Notes under the pieces: model-generated
Told to the model about the DNA's origin: nothing
The model's input: the letters and a program-made list of their open reading frames with translations, nothing else
Database searches by the model: none
Program-made: the position numbers and the translations under genes
Assembly: GCF_037198315.1 (NCBI RefSeq)
Contig: NZ_CP144913.1
Location: 2,418,001 to 2,482,000 of the forward strand
Direction of reading: 5' to 3'
Source: Janibacter sp. A1S7
GTDB taxonomy: Bacteria > Actinomycetota > Actinomycetes > Actinomycetales > Dermatophilaceae
DNA length: 64,000 bases
Shown here: positions 56,419 through 64,000 of the stretch, piece after piece
Layout of the letters: the number at the start of each line of letters is the position of its first letter
How positions within the stretch are numbered: the stretch's first letter is position 1

Positions 56419-57576
56419 TCAGCGGCGCAGGACCCACCACTCCCGTGCGAACACCGCGAGGGCACCCAGGCCGAGCTCGAGGACGAGCACGAGGCCGAGC
56501 CACTGGGCGGGCGCACCGAGGTGGGCGAGGTGCTCGGCACCCAGGGAGCCGCCGCCGAGCAGGTCGAGCCCGACCACACCGAGGGCAGCGACCCCGACGG
56601 AGACGGCGATGACCGCGAGCTTGGTCTGGGTCGCGGCGAGCCGCGGAACCCAGACGAGCGTCTCGCGACCCAGCCAGACGCCGATGAGCAGCGGGAGCAG
56701 GATCAGCAGGTGGGTGGCCCAGTGCAGGTCCCCCGGCTGCGGCTGAGCCGCGAGCGCCGGGACCATCGGCAGCAGGCCCGAGTCCGCAGCGGCCCATGTC
56801 GTGGTGGCTCCTCCGGTCGTGAAGCCGGGACCGGCGGCGAAAGAGGCGCCCCAGACGCCCAGGTTCGGCAGCAGACCCACTTGGAGCAGAACCAGCAGCA
56901 GCCCACCGAAGAAGCCCGCCCCCAGGTCGGCGTGGACCTGCATGACGCGGGCGATGTTGACCCCCACCGCCACGAGCACGAGCGCCGAACCGGCCGCGAC
57001 GGTGGCCAGGGCCCCCTTCGCCCCGGGGACGAGCCCACGGTGCAGCGCGACCGGGGCCCGCCGCCACAGCGCGCGGATGCCCTCGGGCAGCCCGTGCGCC
57101 CAGGCCAGGGCCACGACCGGGAGCACGAGCAGCGGCAGGACGAGGGAGAGCACATCCGGACCGATCGGCGCGAGCAGACCGAGCAGGGCCGCGATCACGC
57201 CGACCGCGGCGTAGCCGCCGAGCCAGGAACCCTGCAGCCGCAGGTCGGGCTCCTCCGGCAGGCCGCGACGCGCGCCGTACCTGGCGAGCACGAGCAGGGC
57301 GAGGGTCCACACGAGCGGCGTGAGCGCCACGGTGCCCCCGTCCAGGGACAGTCGGGCGCCGCCGAGCACGAGCCAGAGGAGCGCACCGGAGCCGATCGAC
57401 TCCCCCACGCCGGCAGCGGCGCGAGGGACGGCCAGCGCCGCGAGGAGGACGAGCGCGAGGGGTGCGAGCAACCCCGCGAGCGCCGTCAGCACGCCGGCCC
57501 CGGCAGCCCGCAGCTCGGGGCGCCGGCGGACATCGTCGGCGGTCGCCGCGGACCTGATGAGCTCCAGCACGGTCAC
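56419..57576 (-). CDS. DUF6350 polytopic membrane protein
   Basis: A 385-residue integral membrane protein with about ten hydrophobic helices and few long loops. The gene is typically found next to purN/purH in actinomycetes, as here, and is named DUF6350; some annotations link it to cell division (PerM), which the sequence does not prove. GTG at 57576 is used since it yields a short cytoplasmic start (VTVLELIRSAATADDVRRRPE) before the first helix. It is divergent from the ECF sigma factor gene. Confidence 0.85.
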   Translation of the reverse strand: MTVLELIRSAATADDVRRRPELRAAGAGVLTALAGLLAPLALVLLAALAVPRAAAGVGESIGSGALLWLVLGGARLSLDGGTVALTPLVWTLALLVLARYGARRGLPEEPDLRLQGSWLGGYAAVGVIAALLGLLAPIGPDVLSLVLPLLVLPVVALAWAHGLPEGIRALWRRAPVALHRGLVPGAKGALATVAAGSALVLVAVGVNIARVMQVHADLGAGFFGGLLLVLLQVGLLPNLGVWGASFAAGPGFTTGGATTTWAAADSGLLPMVPALAAQPQPGDLHWATHLLILLPLLIGVWLGRETLVWVPRLAATQTKLAVIAVSVGVAALGVVGLDLLGGGSLGAEHLAHLGAPAQWLGLVLVLELGLGALAVFAREWWVLRR

Positions 57577-57653
57577 AGCCCCATCGTGACCTACGAAGGG
57601 CCACTCGCGACGCAGACAAGCCGTAGCGTCAGAGGTGAATTGTCGGGTCCGGT

Positions 57654-57680
57654 GCAACCACGTGTCGCTCTCGCGCGTCT
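57654..57680 (+). promoter_or_regulatory. ECF-type promoter of the sigma factor gene
   Basis: GCAACC (57654-57659) and CGTCT (57676-57680) are 16 bases apart, the AAC/CGTC pattern of many ECF promoters, suggesting autoregulation. Transcription would start near 57687, which bears on the choice of start codon. Confidence 0.5.
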
Positions 57681-57704
57681 GGAGGGGTGATGAAGGGAGG
57701 GAAG

Positions 57705-58211
57705 GTGTCGGCGGCGGCCGAGTTCGACGAGTTCTACCGAGCCTGCGCGCAACGGGTCGTGCACGTCGTCTACGCCTCCACGGGTGACCTCGAGCTGGCC
57801 AGGGATGCCACGCAGGAGGCCTTCGCCCGGGCCTGGCAACGGTGGGACCAGGTCCGCTCGGCCGATGAACCACTGGCGTGGGTGCGCACCGTCGCGCGGC
57901 GTACCGCCATCTCCGCGTGGCGCAAGGACACCAACCGGACCAGGGCGATGGAACGACACGGACAGCCGGGCGGCCCTGCCGCCCCGAGCGAGGACCACGT
58001 GGCGGTGGTGGCCGCGCTACGCACCCTGGGGCCGGAGCTGCGCGAGACCGTGGCCCTGCACTACCTGGCCGACATGTCCGTCGACGAGATCTCCCGACAG
58101 ACGGGGTCCCCGCCGGGAACGATCAAGGCGAGACTGCACCGCGGCCGTGCCCAGCTCGCCAAGGCCCTGACCGCACCCGACTCGGAAGAAGGTCCCGATG
58201 ACCCGGCATGA
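57705..58211 (+). CDS. ECF sigma factor (SigE-family type)
   Basis: About 168 residues. Region 2 (FDEFYRACAQRVVHVVYASTG to DEPLAWVRTVARRTAISAWRK) and region 4 (LRTLGPELRETVALHYLADMSVDEIS to GTIKARLHRGRAQLAKAL) are clear. Possible starts are GTG 57687, ATG 57690 and GTG 57705; the last is preferred because AGGGAGG lies four bases upstream and is inside the predicted transcript. The next gene overlaps it by 14 bases and encodes a probable membrane regulator. Regulon unknown. Confidence 0.88.
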   Translation: MSAAAEFDEFYRACAQRVVHVVYASTGDLELARDATQEAFARAWQRWDQVRSADEPLAWVRTVARRTAISAWRKDTNRTRAMERHGQPGGPAAPSEDHVAVVAALRTLGPELRETVALHYLADMSVDEISRQTGSPPGTIKARLHRGRAQLAKALTAPDSEEGPDDPA

Positions 58212-59673
58212 CGACCCGTCGTGGGGACCCGATGACGACGAGCTGGTCCGGGCCGCGCTGATGTCGCTCATGGACGACGTGTCGGACCAGCCGCTGCCCG
58301 AACCGGAGTCCATCCGCGTCCGGGCCGAGGGCGGCACGGACGAGGTGACCGACCTCGCCGTCCACCGCAGCCGTCGACGCTCCTTCGCCGTCCTCGCGGG
58401 GGCGGCTGCCGCAGCCGTCGTCGCGACGACCGCCGGCATCTACGTGGCCAACCAGTCCCCCGACCGTCCGGTCGCGACGTCGAGTACGCACGAGGAGACC
58501 ACCAGCGGCTCGAGCACGGCCGCCTCGCGCCTGACCATGCTGAGTGCGGGCACCTGGTCCGCCGTCCTCGACCGCTCCGTCCGGGCGACGACCACGGACA
58601 CTCCCGACGGGGGGAGCTGCTTCGAGACCACCGACGACGCATCGTGGACCCGCGGTGCACCCCGGCTCGCCGACGGCAGTGTGCCCGCCGTCCAGTGGAT
58701 CGGTCTGCCCGAGTCGGGCTCGCAGCCGCCGACCCACGCGGTCGACGACGCCCTCGAGCGGTGCAGCGACCTGGCGATCACCGACACCACGCGCGGCACC
58801 CTCGGCGACGGCGCGGCCTACCGCGGCTGGCGTCTCGAGCCCGCCACCGGCGGGAGCGTCTGGTGGGTCGAGGTCACCGACGGTGGCGGGTTGTCACTCC
58901 TGACCGTCCCCGTGTCCGACGGCCTGCGTGACACCGGCGACGTGCGGGAGCTGGCCCGAGCCGTCGTCGGCGAGGCGGACCTGACACGGCAGACCTCGAC
59001 GTCCACGACGTCGGACCCGACGGAGACGGACACGGTCACCGCCACCACGACCGCACCCTCACCGACGACGACCGTGATCCCACCGCCCGATCCCACCGGC
59101 ACCAGCACCGGTGACACCGCGGGCACCGGCGCCACCGCGTCACCCTCATCGAGCTCGTCGTCAGACTCCCCGACCGACGTCATCGACAGCGCACGCTTCG
59201 TCCCGGCAGACCAGTGGGCCTCACCCGCCCTGACCGGAGGTGCGGCGACCACCTCCGGCCCGCTCCGCCTCGAGGGTGCCCCGCCGTACATCGAGGCCTG
59301 CATCACCAGCGAGCTCGAGGCCCCGGTGGCCGCCACGGGTATCCGCTCCGGACCCGGCGAGGACAACTACTTCGGCCGGCAGTACATCGCCCTCGCGTCG
59401 GACCCGGACGCCGTTCGCTCGGAGCTGCTCGCCGGCTACAGCAGCGGAGCGTGCCCGGGCCCGGCGATCGGCGGGACCTCGACCCAGCTCACCTCGAACA
59501 TCTTCAGGCTGCAGCACGGCGACCTGACCAACTACATCGCGGTGGTGCGGATCCAGGGCCGGGGCGTCTCCGTGCTGGAGCTGGCCGAGGCGAAGACCGC
59601 GCCCCGCGCGCTGACCGATTCGGTCGCGGTGTCGGAGCTGACGAGGATGTCCGACCTGGCCGCCGTGCGCTGA
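58198..59673 (+). CDS. membrane protein partner of the ECF sigma factor, two extracellular domains
   Basis: A 491-residue protein starting inside the sigma factor gene. The N-terminal about 60 residues are acidic and cytoplasmic (possible sigma-binding region, no zinc motif), then one membrane helix (SFAVLAGAAAAAVVATTAGIY, about 61-81). Outside, a first domain (about 105-260) is joined by a Thr/Ser/Pro-rich linker (about 262-320) to a second (about 325-490). Both contain cysteines (SCFETT.. / ERCSDLAI and EACITSELEA / GACPGPAI), suggesting disulfides. Not recognised as a known family. Position argues for an anti-sigma factor with a sensory outer part. Confidence 0.65.
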   Translation: MTRHDDPSWGPDDDELVRAALMSLMDDVSDQPLPEPESIRVRAEGGTDEVTDLAVHRSRRRSFAVLAGAAAAAVVATTAGIYVANQSPDRPVATSSTHEETTSGSSTAASRLTMLSAGTWSAVLDRSVRATTTDTPDGGSCFETTDDASWTRGAPRLADGSVPAVQWIGLPESGSQPPTHAVDDALERCSDLAITDTTRGTLGDGAAYRGWRLEPATGGSVWWVEVTDGGGLSLLTVPVSDGLRDTGDVRELARAVVGEADLTRQTSTSTTSDPTETDTVTATTTAPSPTTTVIPPPDPTGTSTGDTAGTGATASPSSSSSSDSPTDVIDSARFVPADQWASPALTGGAATTSGPLRLEGAPPYIEACITSELEAPVAATGIRSGPGEDNYFGRQYIALASDPDAVRSELLAGYSSGACPGPAIGGTSTQLTSNIFRLQHGDLTNYIAVVRIQGRGVSVLELAEAKTAPRALTDSVAVSELTRMSDLAAVR

Positions 59674-59683
59674 TCGTGCCACG

Positions 59684-59761
59684 GGCGACAGGGCAACGCC
59701 GACCCGGGAGCAGGGGGAATCGACCGGGTCGGCGCTGCGGTCTCAGGCTAACCCTGTCGCC
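59684..59761. terminator. nested hairpin between convergent genes
   Basis: An outer 10-base pair GGCGACAGGG/CCCTGTCGCC (59684-59693 and 59752-59761) encloses a strong inner hairpin GCCGACCCGG/CCGGGTCGGC (59698-59707 and 59724-59733). It separates the anti-sigma-like gene from ribH on the other strand. Confidence 0.65.
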
Positions 59762-59804
59762 GCGCGGAGGACACCCTCCTGAGGCGCGGGTCACGTCGAC
59801 CGCG

Positions 59805-60266
59805 TCACCGGCGCAGCAGCAGGGCCGTCGCGACGGCCGCCTCGGCCGCCTCGCGCCCCTTGTCCTCGCTCGAGTCGGGCAGGCCCGCGCGGGCGAGCGC
59901 CTGGGCCTCGTCGTCGCAGGTGAGCAGGCCGAAGCCGACCGGCGTGCGGGTGTCGACCGCGACCCGGGAGAGACCGTCGGTCGCGGCGGCGCACACGTAG
60001 TCGAAGTGCGGTGTGCCGCCCCGGATCACCACACCCAGGGCGACGACCGCGTCGTGGCTGCCGGCCAGTGCCGACGCCACGACCGGTAGCTCGAAGCTGC
60101 CCGGCACGCGCACGACCTCGGCCGTGATCCCGGCGTCGCCGAGGGCGCGCTGGGCGCCGGCGACGAGACCGTCCATGATGACGGTGTGCCAGCTGGAGGC
60201 GACGATGACGACCTTCAGGTCCCCCGCGTCGGTGATGTCGATGCTCGGCGCTCCGTGCCCACTCAT
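59805..60266 (-). CDS. ribH: 6,7-dimethyl-8-ribityllumazine synthase
   Basis: A 153-residue lumazine synthase, the penultimate step of riboflavin synthesis. Conserved parts are [53 protein letters not shown] (catalytic histidine) and [15 protein letters not shown]. It is the last gene of the rib operon; ATG overlaps the ribBA stop (ATGA). Confidence 0.96.
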   Translation of the reverse strand: MSGHGAPSIDITDAGDLKVVIVASSWHTVIMDGLVAGAQRALGDAGITAEVVRVPGSFELPVVASALAGSHDAVVALGVVIRGGTPHFDYVCAAATDGLSRVAVDTRTPVGFGLLTCDDEAQALARAGLPDSSEDKGREAAEAAVATALLLRR

Positions 60267-61510
60267 GTCGTGCTCCTGTCCTGGTTGTCGGCCGGCAGCC
60301 ACGGTAGGTCGTGACCCATCCGGTCCCGCTTGGTGCGCAGGTAGCGCAGGTTGTCGTCGGTGACCCCTGCCGGCAGTGGCGTGCGGCCGACGGCCTCGAC
60401 GCCCAGGGCGCGCAGCGCCTCGACCTTGGCCGGGTTGTTGCTCAGGAGCTGCAGGCGGGTGATCCCCAGCTCGCGCAGGACCTGCGCGGCGTGGGTGTAG
60501 TCGCGGGCGTCGACCGGCAGCCCCAGGTCGGAGTTGGCGTCGACGGTGTCGGCACCCGCGTCCTGGGCGGCGTACGCGCGCAGCTTGTCGACGAGGCCGA
60601 TGCCCCGACCCTCGTGCCCGCGGACGTAGACGATCACCCCGGCGCCCGCATCGACGATGATCCGCTGGGCGGCCTCGAGCTGGGGTCCGCAGTCGCACCT
60701 GCGGGAGCCGAAGACGTCCCCGGTCAGGCACTCGCTGTGCACGCGCACCAGCGGGGTCCCGGTCGTGATGTCGCCGTGCACGAGCGCGATGTGCTCGCTG
60801 CCGTCGATCCCGGAGCGGAAGCCGTGCGCGATGAACTCGCCGGTGGCCGTGGGCAGCCGGGTCGTCACGACGGGCTCGATGAGCGCCTCGGTGCGCCGGC
60901 GGTGCTCGACGAGGTCGGCGATGCTGACCAGCGGCCAGCCGCGCTCGTCGGCCAGGCGGCGCAGGGAGGGCAGCCGGGACATGGACCCGTCCTCCTCGAC
61001 GACCTCGCAGATGACACCGGCGGGCGCCCGGCCGCCGAGGCGGCACAGGTCGAGCGCGGCCTCGGTGTGGCCGCGCCGCACGAGCACACCGCCACTGCGG
61101 GCGCGAAGGGGGAAGACGTGGCCCGGTCGCGCGAGGTCACCGCGCACCGTGGTCGGGTCGGCGAGCAGCCGTGCGGTGCGGGCCCGGTCAGCAGCGCTGA
61201 TGCCGGTGGTCACCCCTTGGGCGGCATCGACGGAGACGGAGTAGGCGGTGCCCTTGGCGTCCTCGTTGATCGCGGTCATCGGCGGCAGCGCGAGGCGGTC
61301 GAGTTCCTCCCCGGTCATCGCCACGCAGATCACGCCGCTGCCCAGGCGCACGGTCAGACCCATCAGCTCGGGGGTGGCGGCGTCGGCGGCGAAGATGATG
61401 TCGCCCTCGTTCTCCCGGTCGGCGTCGTCGACGACGAGCACCGGCTCACCCGCGGCGATCGCCTCGATCGCTCGCCCGACGTCGTCGAGCAGGTCGTCAC
61501 GCCCAGTCAT
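60263..61510 (-). CDS. ribBA: bifunctional DHBP synthase/GTP cyclohydrolase II
   Basis: A 415-residue fusion. The N-terminal half (about 1-205) is 3,4-dihydroxy-2-butanone-4-phosphate synthase with [17 protein letters not shown] and [16 protein letters not shown]; the C-terminal half is GTP cyclohydrolase II, with zinc ligands in [16 protein letters not shown] and the [10 protein letters not shown] motif. Both halves keep their catalytic residues. The start ATG at 61510 overlaps the ribE stop. Confidence 0.96.
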   Translation of the reverse strand: MTGRDDLLDDVGRAIEAIAAGEPVLVVDDADRENEGDIIFAADAATPELMGLTVRLGSGVICVAMTGEELDRLALPPMTAINEDAKGTAYSVSVDAAQGVTTGISAADRARTARLLADPTTVRGDLARPGHVFPLRARSGGVLVRRGHTEAALDLCRLGGRAPAGVICEVVEEDGSMSRLPSLRRLADERGWPLVSIADLVEHRRRTEALIEPVVTTRLPTATGEFIAHGFRSGIDGSEHIALVHGDITTGTPLVRVHSECLTGDVFGSRRCDCGPQLEAAQRIIVDAGAGVIVYVRGHEGRGIGLVDKLRAYAAQDAGADTVDANSDLGLPVDARDYTHAAQVLRELGITRLQLLSNNPAKVEALRALGVEAVGRTPLPAGVTDDNLRYLRTKRDRMGHDLPWLPADNQDRSTT

Positions 61511-62118
61511 CGGTTCTCTCCCGTCTCGAGTGCGAGCATGCGGCCCACGTACTTGCCGAGGATGTCGACCTCGACGTTGACGCGGTCGCCGACCCCCTTG
61601 CGGCCCAGCGTGGTCAGCTCGAGGGTGGTGGGGATCAGGGCGACCTCGACGACGTCCGCGCCGACCGCGGAGAGGGTCAGGCTCACGCCGTCGAGGCAGA
61701 TCGAGCCCTTCTCCACGACGAAGGGGGCCAGCCCCGGGTCGAGGGAGAGGCGCACCTCCTCCCACCGGTCGCCCGGTCGACGCTCGAGGATCGTCGCGGT
61801 GCCGTCGACGTGCCCCTGGACGAGGTGTCCGTCCAGACGCGCGCCCAGGACCATCGCCCGCTCGAGGTTGACGGCATCACCGACCAGGAGATCGCCCAGG
61901 CCGGTGCGGCGCAGGCTCTCGGCCATGACGTCGAAGGTGACCTCACCTCCCTTCGCCCGGGTGTCGGTGACGGTGAGGCAGGCGCCGTTGACGGCGATCG
62001 AGGCCCCGTGGGCGGGGTCGCTCGTGGTGACGTCGCCGCGGACGGTGATCCGGCTGGAGTCGGAGCCCGTCTCGATGGCGACCACCTCCCCGAGCTCCTC
62101 GATGATCCCGGTGAACAT
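61507..62118 (-). CDS. ribE: riboflavin synthase alpha chain
   Basis: A 203-residue enzyme made of two similar barrel repeats. It begins [12 protein letters not shown], the diagnostic start; each half has a [20 protein letters not shown] motif and a [10 protein letters not shown] segment marks the junction. It dismutates two lumazine molecules to riboflavin. Stop and start overlap the neighbouring rib genes. Confidence 0.95.
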   Translation of the reverse strand: MFTGIIEELGEVVAIETGSDSSRITVRGDVTTSDPAHGASIAVNGACLTVTDTRAKGGEVTFDVMAESLRRTGLGDLLVGDAVNLERAMVLGARLDGHLVQGHVDGTATILERRPGDRWEEVRLSLDPGLAPFVVEKGSICLDGVSLTLSAVGADVVEVALIPTTLELTTLGRKGVGDRVNVEVDILGKYVGRMLALETGENR

Positions 62119-63221
62119 CAGCTGTCCCTTCTGACGGTGGCGGTGATGGCGACGTCGTCGCCCAGGCGGGTGACGTCCGTGGTGGTCAGGCGCAGCGCCT
62201 CGGTGATGGTGGTGATGCCGGCGCCCTGCAGGACGGGGCGACCGTCGCCGAGCAGGGCCGGAGCCAGGTGGGCGACGACCTCGTCGACGAGGTCGGCCGC
62301 GACGAAGGAGCCGGCGAGGTGGGCGCCGCCCTCGAGGAGGACGGAGCGGATGCCGCGCTCGTGCAGGGCCGCCAGGACCGCCGCGAGGTCGAGGCCGGCG
62401 TCCGTGCGCGGGACGGCCACGACGTCGATGTCGGCGGCGATCAGGTGGTCGGTGGTCGCGTCGTCCGCGACGACGACGAGGGTCGGGGCGGCCTCGTCGA
62501 GGACCCGTGCGGTCAGGGAGATCCCGGCCCCGGAGTCGAGGACGACGCGCAGCGGCTGGACCACGTCGGTGAGGTCGCGTGCGGCCAGGTGCGGGTCATC
62601 GGCTCGCAGCGTTGCGGCCCCGACCACGACCGCGTCGCACCGGGCGCGCAGCCGGTGGACCTCTGCGCGGGCCTGCGGACCGGTGATCCACCGGCTGGTG
62701 CCGTCCGCCGCGGCGGTGCGCCCATCGAGTGTGGCGGCGAGCTTCCAGGTGACGAAGGGCCGGTCGAGCGTCATGGCGTGCAACCACGCGCGGTTGACGT
62801 GGGCGGCCGCGTCACCGCCGACGCCGACGAGGACCTCCACCCCCGCCTCGCGCAGCTCCTGCGCACCTCCCCCGGCCACGGCGGTGGGGTCCGGCACGGC
62901 GATGACGACACGGGCCACGCCGGCGTCCAGCAGTGCCCGGGTGCACGGGCCGGTGCGGCCGGTGTGCCGGCACGGCTCGAGGGTGACGACTGCCGTTCCA
63001 CCCCGAGCCGACTCCCCCGCCGCGCGCAGTGCGTTGACCTCGGCGTGCGGCCCACCGGCGGACTCGTGGAGGCCTTCGCCCACGACCCGGCCGTCAACGT
63101 CCAGCAGGACGCACCCGACGACGGGGTTGGGGCTGGTGCGGCCCAGGGCGCGGGCGGCCAGCCCGACGGCGCGCGACATGGCGGCGTCGACCTCGGCTGC
63201 GTGGCCGACCGGCTGGCTCAT
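62118..63221 (-). CDS. ribD: riboflavin biosynthesis deaminase/reductase
   Basis: A 367-residue bifunctional enzyme. The N-terminal deaminase has the zinc ligands in GGPHAEVNAL and LEPCRHTGRTGPC; the C-terminal reductase has VTWKLAATLDGRTAAADG and the GGAHLAGSFVAADLVDE region. It performs steps two and three of riboflavin synthesis. It is the first gene of the operon, about 135 bases after the FMN riboswitch. The ATG at 63221 has GAGAGGG before it. Confidence 0.95.
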   Translation of the reverse strand: MSQPVGHAAEVDAAMSRAVGLAARALGRTSPNPVVGCVLLDVDGRVVGEGLHESAGGPHAEVNALRAAGESARGGTAVVTLEPCRHTGRTGPCTRALLDAGVARVVIAVPDPTAVAGGGAQELREAGVEVLVGVGGDAAAHVNRAWLHAMTLDRPFVTWKLAATLDGRTAAADGTSRWITGPQARAEVHRLRARCDAVVVGAATLRADDPHLAARDLTDVVQPLRVVLDSGAGISLTARVLDEAAPTLVVVADDATTDHLIAADIDVVAVPRTDAGLDLAAVLAALHERGIRSVLLEGGAHLAGSFVAADLVDEVVAHLAPALLGDGRPVLQGAGITTITEALRLTTTDVTRLGDDVAITATVRRDS

Positions 63222-63317
63222 GGAACCCTCTCGTGCTCTGACGCGAGCAACGGGGCGAGGGAGACACGTCCTGCGACGTGACGGCGTGCACCGGAAGGTC
63301 GATCGCTCGACCTCGAC

Positions 63318-63345
63318 CGTGCCGCTGGGAAGACCACGCGGCACG
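63318..63345 (-). promoter_or_regulatory. hairpin in the expression platform of the FMN riboswitch
   Basis: CGTGCCGC (63318-63325) pairs with GCGGCACG (63338-63345) around a 12-base loop, just 3' of the aptamer in the direction of transcription. There is no T tract, so whether it ends transcription is unclear. Confidence 0.5.
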
Positions 63346-63357
63346 GCGGCGCCACCG

Positions 63358-63483
63358 CGTGCTGCCTCCCATCCGGACTTTCACCGTCGGTGCTGGAGTT
63401 CCACCAGCTCGGCTCCCCTCCGTGAGGACGAGGAGTTCGCGGACTGTCACCGCCGGCTCGGACTTTCACCGACCCCGGAGCAC
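63358..63483 (-). promoter_or_regulatory. FMN riboswitch (RFN element) controlling the rib operon
   Basis: On the minus strand the RFN landmarks occur in order: CTCCGGGGTCGGTGAAAGTC, CCGGCGGTGACAGTCCGCG, the CTGGTGGAACTCCAG hairpin, ACCGACGGTGAAAGTCCGGA and the closing GGGAGGCAGCACG. Binding of FMN is expected to shut off ribD-ribE-ribBA-ribH. Confidence 0.96.
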
Positions 63484-63506
63484 GCGTACGACGTTTGTTC
63501 GTACGC
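63484..63506 (-). promoter_or_regulatory. short perfect hairpin just 5' of the FMN aptamer
   Basis: GCGTACGA (63484-63491) and TCGTACGC (63499-63506) are perfect 8-base arms around a 7-base loop. On the minus strand a TATCCT -10-like hexamer (63512-63517) lies six bases upstream, so the dyad would be at the transcript's 5' end, as a protective stem or an operator. Confidence 0.5.
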
Positions 63507-63625
63507 TCACGAGGATACCCGTCCGCTCGTGATCACGGCACGTGGGTCCGCTCACAGGCTCCAGCACCGCCACGTGGGTCGGGGCCGGATCCCGACAGCA
63601 TCCCCAGCGATGTGCCGACACACGA

Positions 63626-63665
63626 CGAAGGGGGCTGACGACCGCGTGGTCGTCGGCCCCCTTCG
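63626..63665. terminator. terminator of sucD (CGAAGGGGG pair)
   Basis: An 18-base stem with one mismatch and a GCGT loop; the arms start with CGAAGGGGG and end with CCCCCTTCG. It lies 17 bases after the sucD stop on the minus strand. Confidence 0.85.
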
Positions 63666-63681
63666 CCGGGAGGTGCCGGTC

Positions 63682-64000
63682 CTACTTGCTCAGGCCCTGC
63701 ATGATCTCGCGCATGAGGTCCGCGGTCGCGGACGGCGTCTTGCCGACCTTGACGCCGGCGGCCTCGAGGGCCTCCTTCTTGGCGGCGGCCGTGCCCGAGG
63801 AGCCGGAGACGATGGCGCCGGCGTGGCCCATCGTCTTGCCCTCGGGTGCGGTGAAGCCCGCGACGTACCCGACGACGGGCTTGGTCACGTTGTCCTTGAT
63901 GTAGGCCGCCGCGCGCTCCTCGGCGTCGCCACCGATCTCGCCGATCATGACGATCGCGTCGGTCTCGGGGTCGTTCTCGAAGGCCTCGAGGCAGTCGATG
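63682..64000 (-). CDS. sucD: succinyl-CoA synthetase alpha subunit (5' part outside window)
   Basis: The frame stays open to the window edge, so only the last 105 residues are present. They contain the phosphohistidine segment [22 protein letters not shown], the preceding [11 protein letters not shown] and the [15 protein letters not shown] end of the alpha subunit. The enzyme makes ATP or GTP from succinyl-CoA in the TCA cycle. A sucC gene is expected just beyond the window. Confidence 0.93.
   Translation of the reverse strand, partial: IDCLEAFENDPETDAIVMIGEIGGDAEERAAAYIKDNVTKPVVGYVAGFTAPEGKTMGHAGAIVSGSSGTAAAKKEALEAAGVKVGKTPSATADLMREIMQGLSK

Noticed and set aside
52716..56746. Two large plus-strand open frames opposite folD, purH and purN
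   Set aside because: Cover clear purine and folate genes and the riboswitch; no protein signature.
60311..62134. Plus-strand open frame of 607 codons opposite ribBA/ribE
   Set aside because: Shadow of the rib operon.

Overview
The window is a gene-dense, high-G+C bacterial chromosome segment with about 59 protein genes, short intergenic gaps, frequent ATGA/GTGA stop-start overlaps, many GTG/TTG starts and several apparently leaderless genes. It fits a free-living actinomycete, probably order Micrococcales and perhaps an Intrasporangiaceae/Janibacter-like genus; the genus is inference. Support comes from the SigK/RskA/MPT70-like fasciclin module, DUF3017 and DUF6350 proteins, monomeric NADP isocitrate dehydrogenase, an AccA3-type biotinylated carboxylase, and a gene order (maf, accA, lpdA, purine nucleoside phosphorylase, pmmB, add, deoA, cdd) that as I recall resembles Mycobacterium tuberculosis Rv3282-Rv3315. 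No gap longer than 300 bases lacks a gene. I saw no tRNA, rRNA, CRISPR array, insertion sequence or prophage.

Layout. 1-4.7 kb: a partial DUF885 protein, a secreted lipase, Maf and a secreted subtilase. 4.8-8.1 kb: acyl-CoA carboxyltransferase and acyl-CoA dehydrogenase, divergent from a MerR (LiuR-like) regulator with a clear palindromic operator between them. 8.2-11.3 kb: SDR, metallo-beta-lactamase-fold protein and AraC regulator. 11.4-13.8 kb: MoxR ATPase and CoxE-like VWA pair. 14.0-17.3 kb: response regulator and an unusual histidine kinase-DUF4173 fusion. 17.4-22.5 kb: biotin carboxylase/BCCP, an MFS transporter with a carboxypeptidase-regulatory-like tail, and LpdA-type flavoprotein. 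22.5-27.1 kb: purine nucleoside phosphorylase, phosphohexomutase, a uridine-kinase-like protein, YigZ and DeoC. 27.2-30.0 kb: a four-gene minus-strand cassette (DoxX-like membrane protein, TusA-like protein, DsrE-like protein, radical SAM enzyme with its own TusA-like N-terminus), the best candidate here for an undescribed system. 30.2-38.5 kb: an eight-gene nucleoside import and catabolism operon (BMP lipoprotein, ABC ATPase, two permeases, Cdd, DeoA, cupin, Add). 38.7-44.5 kb: M20 amidohydrolase, mannose-1-phosphate guanylyltransferase, 2'-5' RNA ligase-like protein, TrpS, and a polyprenyl glycosylphosphotransferase with a small membrane partner. 44.7-52.6 kb: isocitrate dehydrogenase, aquaporin, a molybdopterin oxidoreductase, fasciclin lipoprotein, SigK, RskA and malate dehydrogenase. 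52.7-57.6 kb: DUF3017, FolD, PurH (behind a ZTP riboswitch), PurN and DUF6350. 57.7-59.7 kb: an ECF sigma factor and its membrane partner. 59.8-63.5 kb: ribD-ribE-ribBA-ribH behind an FMN riboswitch. 63.7 kb to the end: the 3' part of sucD.

Main threads. (1) Nucleosides are imported by the ABC system, deaminated by Add/Cdd and split by DeoA/PNP; phosphohexomutase and DeoC return the pentose to central metabolism. (2) One-carbon and purine synthesis (FolD, PurN, PurH) carries a ZTP sensor in front of purH. (3) SigK-type promoter sequences precede both the molybdopterin oxidoreductase and the fasciclin gene, tying them to the neighbouring sigma/anti-sigma pair. (4) The 9-mer CGAAGGGGG occurs about 36 times on both strands, in coding sequence in several reading frames and as inverted pairs forming four transcription terminators, a pattern resembling DNA-uptake sequences of other bacteria.
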